From UBA8752 sp002172485 (lineage in GTDB: Bacteria > Bacteroidota > Bacteroidia > Flavobacteriales_D > Sanyastnellaceae): a stretch of 29,485 nucleotides of DNA. Of the stretch, positions 23,610 through 29,485 are shown one piece after another. Each line of letters begins with the position of its first letter. The first letter of the stretch is position 1. The position numbers and the translations under genes are program-made. The stretch is taken from NCBI GenBank assembly GCA_042089915.1, contig JBELJZ010000023.1, positions 1-29,485 of the forward strand. The letters run 5' to 3'. The notes under the pieces were generated by a model. That model was not told where the DNA came from, ran no database searches, and worked only from the letters and a program-made list of their open reading frames with translations.

Positions 23610-24683
23610 TCAGCCGAGGTCCAAGGTGATTTCGTCGCTCGCTGGGCGCTCCTGGCAGCACAGGATGTACCCTGCCGGCGGGGTGCGCTGCAATTCGCGT
23701 GGCCCGGAGACCGTCCGCCCGTCGAGCAGTTTGGCTTTGCAACGGTGGCAAATGCCACCACGACACTCGGCCGGTACCTCCACTCCAGCGCGGTCCGCGG
23801 CTTCGAGCAGGGTCAGGTGTCGCGGTACGCCTTGGATGTGGCGTGTCGTCCCGTCCTTGACGATGTGGATGTTGACGCCGTGGCGGTGGTCCGTGGGGTC
23901 CTCCGGGTGGCGGTGGGGCTGCCGGCCGAAGCAGAAGTCGCGGACTTCCAGCATTGGAGCCGCGTCGCGCAGTCCGGCAAAGACCGCTTCCTTGAATCCT
24001 TCAGGGCCGCTCACAAAGGCGCATTCGTCCATATTGGGGTGGCCGAATTGGGCCAGGAGCCCGGCCACGCGGTCGGCATCGAGGCGGCCTGAGCTGTTGG
24101 CATCGCCTGTGCCCCCATCCCCGAGGATGTGAAAGACCTCCAAGCGGGGTGAAACCGCCAGTTGATCGAGTTCTCGGCGGAACATGATATGGCGCGTGGA
24201 GCGGTTGGCGTAAAAGAGGGTTACTCGGTGATCGGGTCGGGCGCGCAGGGCGTGTCGGGCCACAGAGTACAGCGGGGTAATCCCACTGCCCGCAGCAAAC
24301 AGCAGCATGTGGTGCGGTGCGTCGTCCAGACGGGCAGGGTAGAGGTCGCCTTCTGGCGGCGCTACCTGCAGCACATCGCCTGGCTTGAGTTCGCGCGTAA
24401 AGAACTGCGAGGCCCCACCACGGGCGACTTGCTTGACTGCGACTTGGGGCAAGCCTTCAGGTGAATTCACCAAGTTGTAGCTGCGGTAGCAGGTGCGCTC
24501 CGACAGGGTCAAGCAGAAGGTCACCTGTTGCCCAGGTTCGTGCCTGAAAGCAGGAAGGGCGTCACCTGGGTCCAAAGTGACCAGGACGCTTTCGGACGTC
24601 AGGCGCCGCACCTGTTGCACGTGGCAAGGGTGGGTTTTCAGCGGAGCTGAAGCAGCAGTTGAGTCCGAGGGGGTTTGCGACAT
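23610..24683 (-). CDS. PaaE-type flavin and [2Fe-2S] oxidoreductase
   Basis: Electron-transfer protein passing electrons from NAD(P)H via FAD to a plant-type [2Fe-2S] cluster, 357 residues. FAD-binding motif RSYN (67-70); NAD(P)-binding AAGSGITPL (130-138) and SGPEGF (225-230). The C-terminal ferredoxin domain has Cys307-x4-Cys312-x2-Cys315 and a last ligand among Cys342/343. The order FNR then ferredoxin is that of PaaE, the reductase of phenylacetyl-CoA epoxidase, and of related oxygenase reductases. No paaABCD is in the window, so the partner is unknown; many Bacteroidota have such an orphan. A His-rich interdomain linker (about 257-270) is odd. The ATG at 24683 begins a polar, Ser/Thr-rich N-terminus. 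Confidence 0.88.
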   Translation of the reverse strand: MSQTPSDSTAASAPLKTHPCHVQQVRRLTSESVLVTLDPGDALPAFRHEPGQQVTFCLTLSERTCYRSYNLVNSPEGLPQVAVKQVARGGASQFFTRELKPGDVLQVAPPEGDLYPARLDDAPHHMLLFAAGSGITPLYSVARHALRARPDHRVTLFYANRSTRHIMFRRELDQLAVSPRLEVFHILGDGGTGDANSSGRLDADRVAGLLAQFGHPNMDECAFVSGPEGFKEAVFAGLRDAAPMLEVRDFCFGRQPHRHPEDPTDHRHGVNIHIVKDGTTRHIQGVPRHLTLLEAADRAGVEVPAECRGGICHRCKAKLLDGRTVSGPRELQRTPPAGYILCCQERPASDEITLDLG

Positions 24684-24776
24684 CTAGAGAAAAACATCCG
24701 AGGTCCCTTGAAGGTTCATCGGAAACTCGCCTCCGTGCCCGCTTCGGGTCCTGAGGTCCTCTGGGGCGGGATGGGC

Positions 24777-26855
24777 TCAGTAATCGAGGAGCTCCTGGCA
24801 CGCCGCAACCACCTTCTCAGCGTTGGGCAACACGGCGGCTTCCAAGGTCTCGTTGAGCGGAATGGCGGGAACCTCCATCGAGCCCAACGTGCGCACTGGG
24901 GCGTCGAGGTGTTCGAAGGCCCGGTCCGAAATCAAGCCCGCGAGGGCCTGGGCGAAGCTGCCCAATGGGGGCTCTTCCGTCAACACGAGACAACGGTGAC
25001 AGCGGGCCGCGCTATCGAGGATGGCGGCCTCGTCCACAGGGGACAAGCTTCGCAGGTCCAAGATCTCCACGCGTCCGGGCCATGCCTTGGAGGCCTCCAG
25101 TGCCCAATGGACTCCGCGGCCGTAGGTGATGATGGCCAGCGTGGAATCCGTGCCGATGTCGTCCCCCAAGGGCTGGACTGTCCTCGCCATTCCAAAAGGC
25201 AAACGGTAGTCTTCTGCTGGTTCGATCGTCTTGGCGGCGTCCGTACCGGGGACTTTGGACCAGTACAGGCCTTTGTGCTCCAGAACGACCACCGGATTGG
25301 GGTCGTCCACGGCGGATTTGAGCAGCCCTTTTAAGTCAGCACCGCAACTGGGGTAGGCGACCTTGATGCCGCGAATGGCAGTCAACACGCTCTCGATGCT
25401 GGAGCTGTGATACGGACCACCAGAGCCATACGCCCCGATGGGCACCCGGATCACGCTGTGTACAGGCCATTGGCCGTGGGTGAGGTAATGGCTGCGAGAC
25501 AGCTCGGTGAACAGTTGGTTCAGACCAGGCCAGAGGTAGTCTGCGAATTGAATTTCGACAATGGGCTTCAGCCCCACAGCGCTCATACCCACTGTGCTGC
25601 CGACGATAAAGGCCTCCATGATGGGCGTATTGAAGACCCGGTGGTCGCCGAACTTTTGGGCGAGGGTGGCCGCCTCACGGAACACGCCGCCGAGTCGGCC
25701 GCCCACGTCTTGACCGTACAACAGTGCGAGGTCATCCGCCGCGAGCACCTCGGACATGGCGTGCAAGGCTTGGTCCACCATGATTTGAGGCTCGGCGTCG
25801 TCTCCTTCCCTTCGTCCAGTTTCAGTGGTCACCGGAGTCGGTGCCAACGCCGTGGGAAGGAGGTCGGCGGGGTCGGGTTCCGGAGCGGCTTGGGCCCGTT
25901 GGAAAGCGGCTTCAACCTGATCCCTGCATTCGTCCTGAATGGCATTCAAGCCGGATTTCTTGACCCCGGCTTGGAGCAACGCCGCGCGCAAGTGGGAGAG
26001 GGGGTCCCGTTGTTTGGCCTCGTCGAGGTCGTCTCGGTACCACTCGCGCCGCACGCCACTGGTGTGGTGCCCCAGCAAAGGGACCTTGGCGTGGACCAGC
26101 ACCGGTCGACGTTCGGTCCGGACGGTACGAAAGGCCCAGTCCATTGCGTCGTGCGCTTCGGCCAGGTCGTGCCCAGCGACAGAGTGGGTTTCGAGACCCG
26201 GGTACCCTTTGGCGAAGTCGGTGGCATCTCCGAATCGGATTTCAGAGCTGTGGGCTGAAATGTCCCACTCATTGTCCTGCACGAGGAACAGGATGGGCAG
26301 TTGGCGCAGCGTGGCCATGTGCAGGGCCTCGGACACCTCGCCTTCGGTCATGGCCGCATCACCGATCGAGCAGAGCACCATCGGAGGGTGGTCGCCCTCC
26401 ACTTCTTGTCCCAGCCCGTGATTCTCGCGGTATTGAAGCCCCATGGCAGCGCCAGCTGCCGGAATGGCTTGCATGCCCGTGGCGGAACTGTTATGCGGAA
26501 TTCGAGGGAAGCCGTTCCGCTTGAGCGCAGGGTGACCATAATAGGTGCGTCCTCCGCTGAAGGGGTCGGTCTTTTTGGCGAACAGTTGGAGCATGAGCTC
26601 TTCCGGGGTCATGCCCAGCGAGAGCAGGATGGCGTCGTCCCTGTAGTACGCGTAGAGATAGTCTTGGGGCCCAAGGCGGGTTCCGGCGGCGATCTGAATG
26701 GCCTCGTGTCCATTGGCGCAAGCGTGGACATACTTCGAGGTCAGTTTGGCGTGTCTCTCATAAAGGTCCGCCATGGCCCGCGCAGTGCACATGCGTTCCC
26801 AATCCTTCAGCAAGGAATCGACTTGTTCGGAACGCTTGCCAGAGTTCTTACCCAT
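24777..26855 (-). CDS. Fused 2-oxoacid dehydrogenase E1 (alpha+beta), branched-chain type
   Basis: Thiamine-diphosphate-dependent decarboxylation of branched-chain 2-oxoacids (or a related substrate), the E1 step of a multienzyme complex. The protein has 692 residues with both subunits in one chain. The alpha half (about 1-325) has YYRDD (70-74) and the ThDP motif from GDAAMTEGEVSEAL (165-178) to DNEWDIS (194-200). The beta half (about 365-692) has YGQDVGGRLGGVF, NTPIMEAF and a C-terminal transketolase-type domain. An acidic Ala/Pro/Glu linker separates them at about 325-365. The GDA and DNE variants of the classic GDG...NN motif are what I recall from this fused Bacteroidota subfamily. E2 and E3 genes are not nearby. 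A -7-like TACCTTTA ends four bases before the ATG. Confidence 0.9.
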   Translation of the reverse strand: MGKNSGKRSEQVDSLLKDWERMCTARAMADLYERHAKLTSKYVHACANGHEAIQIAAGTRLGPQDYLYAYYRDDAILLSLGMTPEELMLQLFAKKTDPFSGGRTYYGHPALKRNGFPRIPHNSSATGMQAIPAAGAAMGLQYRENHGLGQEVEGDHPPMVLCSIGDAAMTEGEVSEALHMATLRQLPILFLVQDNEWDISAHSSEIRFGDATDFAKGYPGLETHSVAGHDLAEAHDAMDWAFRTVRTERRPVLVHAKVPLLGHHTSGVRREWYRDDLDEAKQRDPLSHLRAALLQAGVKKSGLNAIQDECRDQVEAAFQRAQAAPEPDPADLLPTALAPTPVTTETGRREGDDAEPQIMVDQALHAMSEVLAADDLALLYGQDVGGRLGGVFREAATLAQKFGDHRVFNTPIMEAFIVGSTVGMSAVGLKPIVEIQFADYLWPGLNQLFTELSRSHYLTHGQWPVHSVIRVPIGAYGSGGPYHSSSIESVLTAIRGIKVAYPSCGADLKGLLKSAVDDPNPVVVLEHKGLYWSKVPGTDAAKTIEPAEDYRLPFGMARTVQPLGDDIGTDSTLAIITYGRGVHWALEASKAWPGRVEILDLRSLSPVDEAAILDSAARCHRCLVLTEEPPLGSFAQALAGLISDRAFEHLDAPVRTLGSMEVPAIPLNETLEAAVLPNAEKVVAACQELLDY

Positions 26856-26859
26856 GGTG

Positions 26860-26889
26860 TAAAGGTAGCGCCCACACCGTGGGACGGTG
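26860..26889 (-). promoter_or_regulatory. E1 gene promoter box with adjacent palindrome
   Basis: TACCTTTA (26860-26867, minus strand) ends four bases before the E1 start codon. Seven bases further upstream lies a perfect palindrome CACCGT-GGG-ACGGTG (26875-26889), where a -33 element would be expected and no TTG is seen. It could be an operator. Confidence 0.4.
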
Positions 26890-27095
26890 GCGACATCACC
26901 GCGTTATACAAGAAAAGGACAGATGGGCTTATAGGGTCGACGTTTACGAATTATGGCGCTGCTGAAGGGGTTGGATTAGAGGCTTGTCGGAGCAAAATGC
27001 AGGTTCGTCGAAGTAGACGCTAAGGGTTTGTAAAAGAGTGTATAACCCGTGTAAGACTCGTCTAATTTTATCCTCGAAAGCCAATTCATATTATC
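26890..27095. other. AT-richer divergent intergenic region
   Basis: This 206-base stretch is clearly richer in A and T than its surroundings. It holds TAATTTTA at 27063-27070, a possible -7 box 25 bases before the ATG at 27096, and a TTTG at 27027-27030 too far away to pair with it. I see no RNA gene. Confidence 0.35.
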
Positions 27096-29485
27096 ATGCT
27101 TCAACATCTACTCCGGGTCCCCTTGACCTGTCTGGCCACACTCCTTTTCTGCTGGGGGGTAAGTGCACAATGTGAAGATCCCATTGAATTCAATGCGAAT
27201 CTCAGCAATTCCACTGTCCAATGCGTGAGTGACTTGCCCACGGAATGTGACGTGACTGTCACGGCCAACCGCGGCGCAACCGCCTGTATTCTCGGTGAGC
27301 AGCGCAGCGCGTTCAACAGCTGCAACGGCACTACCGCTGAAGGAACGGGTGAAGACGGCGCCATTGTCCTCTTTGACGTGGATGGCGACCCGAACGATGA
27401 CCGCTACTTCGTCCCAACGGACGAGGGCATCACGTTGACCCAGTTTGAAAACGGCGTGGCCCAAGTCACGGGTCAAGTCCACCAGACGGGCAACGAGAAT
27501 GCCATCCTCAACGTCAACATCGTGTACGACCAAGGCGTCGGCGGTGCGGATTGGGACGGCGGTTTCAAGCACGCCCAGAATTGCGCCGTCACGACGGACA
27601 TCACGGACAGCTGGACCATTTACATCCTCAATCCCGGATTGAGCTACTTGACCGGTGAGGGCGACCTCGACGGTACACTCTTGACCCTCAACCACGCCCC
27701 CTCCAGCGAATACTTCGGTTTCCAGGTGGGTGAAATGGCCAATGACCGCAACTGCAATGACGGTGCAGGTGGTTGGTTCAGCTACGAGGGTCAGATCAAC
27801 GGGCAGGCCATTCAGGGTGCCCAGGGTGACGTTCTCCTCGACATCGACTGCAACTCAGGTTCTGTCGATCCCTGTGCTGAGGACGGACCGAGCGTGACGC
27901 TCATCTACACGTCCATCGATGTCGCTTGTGGCGACGCCTTGACCGTGGAGCAGGTCATCTCCCGCGACGACACCACGGACCCCACGTTTGACAATGCCCC
28001 GGCTGATGTGACCGTGGCTTGTGCCGACGGCGAGCCTGCCGTGGCCACGGTGACGGCCAGCGACAACTGCGAAGCGGACGACGGTGAGCCTGTGGTGACC
28101 TACCAGGGCCAGAGTGAACAGTACGATGTGGCTTGCACGGGCAGCTACAAGGTGGACCGCACTTGGACCGCTGAGGACTGCTCCGGCAACATGATCGCCC
28201 ACACCCAGACCATTACGGTTGTGGACTTGGTCGCCCCGACCATTTCCGGTGGTGAGGACTACACTGCGGAGTGCGACGGCCAAGGCAACGCTACCGAGTT
28301 GGCCAACTTCCTCGCTACCCAAGGTGGTGCGACAGCCATGGACGACTGTGGAACGGTGTCCTGGAGCCACGACTACGAAGACGGTGACCTCAGCGATGGC
28401 TGCGGTGAAACCGGAACGGTCGACGTCATCTTTACGGCTTCGGATGACTGCGGCAACCAAAGCACGATTGAACTGACCTTCACCATTGAGGATACGGGAG
28501 CCCCGACGCTCACCGCTGACGCCATGGTGGAAGTGGATTGCGCGTTGTATGACGCCACGGCTGTCTACGGTGCTTCTGCTACCGACCTCTGCGGAGATGC
28601 TGAGGTGGTGCTCGTCTCTGTGAGCGAAGTGAGCAGCAGCTGTGCAGGTTCCTTCATCCACACATACAAGGCTGTGGACGACTGCAACAATGAGTCTGCT
28701 ACCTACGACCAGGTGGTGAACCTGATCGACAGCGAGGCCCCGGCCGTCACGATTTCCTGCCCGGCCGATGCCGACCTGATCGCAGACGAGAACTGCGCTG
28801 CGGACGTCAGCACCACTGCTTTGGGCATGGCCACGTTCACCGCCACGGACAACTGTGACGATGAGCTGGACACCGACCTGACGCACAGCGACGTCCAAGT
28901 CGACGGTTGCGAAGGCAGCTACACCATCACCCGGACGTGGACCATCACGGCCACCGACCACTGTAATCTGACCTCCAGCACGAGCTGCGATCAGATCATC
29001 ACGGTGAGCGACGAGACCAACCCGACCATCGATGTGGCTGCGGCCAACCAGACGGTCGAGTGCGACGGTGCCGGCAACACGGCTGCCCTCAACGCATGGC
29101 TCGCCGACAACGGTGGTGCCGAGGCCAGCGACAACTGTACGGCCGAGTTGACCTGGACCAACGATTTTGACGGACTGAGCGACCTCTGCGGTGCCACGGG
29201 GTCGGCCACGGTGATCTTCACCGCAACGGACGATTGCGGCAACGCCACGTCCACCACGGCGACCTTCACCATTGAGGACACGACGGCTCCGACCATTGCC
29301 AGCGCGGCGATGGACATGACGGTCGAGTGCGATGGATCCGGCAATGAAGCCGAGCTTGCTGCATGGTTGGCCTCCAATGGTGGAGCCGGCGAGGCCACTG
29401 ACGTGTGCAGTGACCCCGTTGTTACTTCCTTGGCCCTCAGTGCCAGCAGCTTGATTGATGCCGGTCCGAACGGAACCTGGCCGCA
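27096..29485 (+). CDS. Large secreted HYR-like repeat protein, 3' end outside window
   Basis: The frame is open from ATG 27096 to the window end: 796 complete codons with no stop. Signal peptide MLQHLLRVPLTCLATLLFCWGVSAQ. Residues ~26-270 form a Cys-containing N-terminal domain I do not recognise (for example WTIYILNPGLSYLTGEGDLDG). From ~275 onward come repeated beta-sandwich modules of about 88 residues with D-x-x-AP-T-hydrophobic boundaries, ATDNC/ASDDCGN motifs and paired Cys, matching the HYR (hyalin repeat) family of extracellular adhesion-like modules. Such proteins in Bacteroidota are usually several thousand residues long and end in a T9SS type A or type B (gliding-motility-associated) domain; this cannot be seen here. 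Role in adhesion or matrix is inferred. The Asp/Glu-rich composition suggests calcium binding. Confidence 0.85.
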   Translation, partial: MLQHLLRVPLTCLATLLFCWGVSAQCEDPIEFNANLSNSTVQCVSDLPTECDVTVTANRGATACILGEQRSAFNSCNGTTAEGTGEDGAIVLFDVDGDPNDDRYFVPTDEGITLTQFENGVAQVTGQVHQTGNENAILNVNIVYDQGVGGADWDGGFKHAQNCAVTTDITDSWTIYILNPGLSYLTGEGDLDGTLLTLNHAPSSEYFGFQVGEMANDRNCNDGAGGWFSYEGQINGQAIQGAQGDVLLDIDCNSGSVDPCAEDGPSVTLIYTSIDVACGDALTVEQVISRDDTTDPTFDNAPADVTVACADGEPAVATVTASDNCEADDGEPVVTYQGQSEQYDVACTGSYKVDRTWTAEDCSGNMIAHTQTITVVDLVAPTISGGEDYTAECDGQGNATELANFLATQGGATAMDDCGTVSWSHDYEDGDLSDGCGETGTVDVIFTASDDCGNQSTIELTFTIEDTGAPTLTADAMVEVDCALYDATAVYGASATDLCGDAEVVLVSVSEVSSSCAGSFIHTYKAVDDCNNESATYDQVVNLIDSEAPAVTISCPADADLIADENCAADVSTTALGMATFTATDNCDDELDTDLTHSDVQVDGCEGSYTITRTWTITATDHCNLTSSTSCDQIITVSDETNPTIDVAAANQTVECDGAGNTAALNAWLADNGGAEASDNCTAELTWTNDFDGLSDLCGATGSATVIFTATDDCGNATSTTATFTIEDTTAPTIASAAMDMTVECDGSGNEAELAAWLASNGGAGEATDVCSDPVVTSLALSASSLIDAGPNGTWP
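28269..29485 (+). repeat. ECDG-type HYR module repeated about every 88 residues
   Basis: Three copies of the module beginning ECDGxGN start at 28269, 29058 and 29325 (residues 392, 655 and 744). The last two are 89 residues apart and the first two 263, close to three module lengths. Shared features are a xWLAxxGGA stretch, DxC, DLCG/DGCG, FTAxDDCGN and TIEDTxAPT. The modules between them are more divergent. Confidence 0.8.

Noticed and set aside
26890..27095. The AT-richer spacer considered as a tRNA, small RNA or riboswitch.
   Set aside because: No cloverleaf, no conserved riboswitch core and no terminator-like stem with a T-tract could be found by eye.
27855..28961. A 368-codon minus-strand open frame with Val/His-rich repeats.
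   Set aside because: It mirrors the plus-strand HYR repeats, which have a signal peptide and continuous reading; the minus frame has no start context or family pattern.
28269..29485. Regular repeats considered as a possible CRISPR array or DNA-level satellite.
   Set aside because: The period is about 265 bases, in frame, and the similarity is in protein motifs; there are no short identical repeats with unique spacers.

Overview
The window reads as a compact chromosomal segment of a GC-rich marine member of the Bacteroidota, most likely order Flavobacteriales. Evidence: several secreted proteins end in type IX secretion (T9SS) C-terminal sorting domains; there is a flavobacterial-type green proteorhodopsin with a Brp/Blh retinal-forming enzyme; the rpmG-DUF4295-ftsY order, the fused E1 alpha/beta 2-oxoacid dehydrogenase and the TAnnTTTG-like -7 promoter boxes are all typical of the phylum. 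GC content is high for a marine flavobacterium. I see no tRNA, rRNA, CRISPR array, insertion sequence or prophage gene.

Layout. (1) 1-7839: a secreted-protein block. It holds an alpha/beta-hydrolase esterase, a beta-propeller protein, an NTF2-like lipoprotein, a 1098-residue lamin-tail/CotH protein and a small Kazal-type protein. A five-helix membrane protein of unknown role lies on the minus strand at 1243-1701. (2) 7937-10120: mnmH and selD, a selenium module for 2-selenouridine in tRNA. (3) 10125-11865, minus strand: proteorhodopsin followed by blh (beta-carotene to retinal), separated by a strong terminator hairpin. (4) 11986-16709: maf, and divergent from it an overlapping operon guaA - LysM/PBP1 protein - hemF. 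(5) 16710-20053, minus strand: rpmG, DUF4295, ftsY, rimO and queE, the last three joined by ATGA overlaps. (6) 20175-23609: ftsK and a lolA-like gene. (7) 23610-26855, minus strand: a PaaE-type flavin/[2Fe-2S] reductase and the fused E1 gene. (8) 27096 to the window end: the first 796 codons of a large secreted protein of HYR-like repeats, continuing past the window.

How the genes work together. The proteorhodopsin carries the residues of a proton pump (Asp94, Thr98, Glu105, Lys239), and Blh supplies its retinal, so light-driven energy capture is encoded here. SelD makes selenophosphate and MnmH uses it on tRNA wobble uridines. RpmG, FtsY, RimO, QueE, FtsK and LolA are core translation, targeting, division and envelope functions. 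The secreted block and the terminal repeat protein suggest a polymer-degrading, surface-attaching lifestyle.

The most interesting non-coding signal is a recurring TAnnTT element (best form GGCTAYCTT) that ends 5-7 nt before the start codon of seven genes on both strands. This is the position of a Bacteroidota -7 box for leaderless mRNA. Proteorhodopsin is an exception: it has a longer leader with a long inverted repeat. I found no clear multi-gene system of a wholly unknown kind; the best leads are listed as findings.
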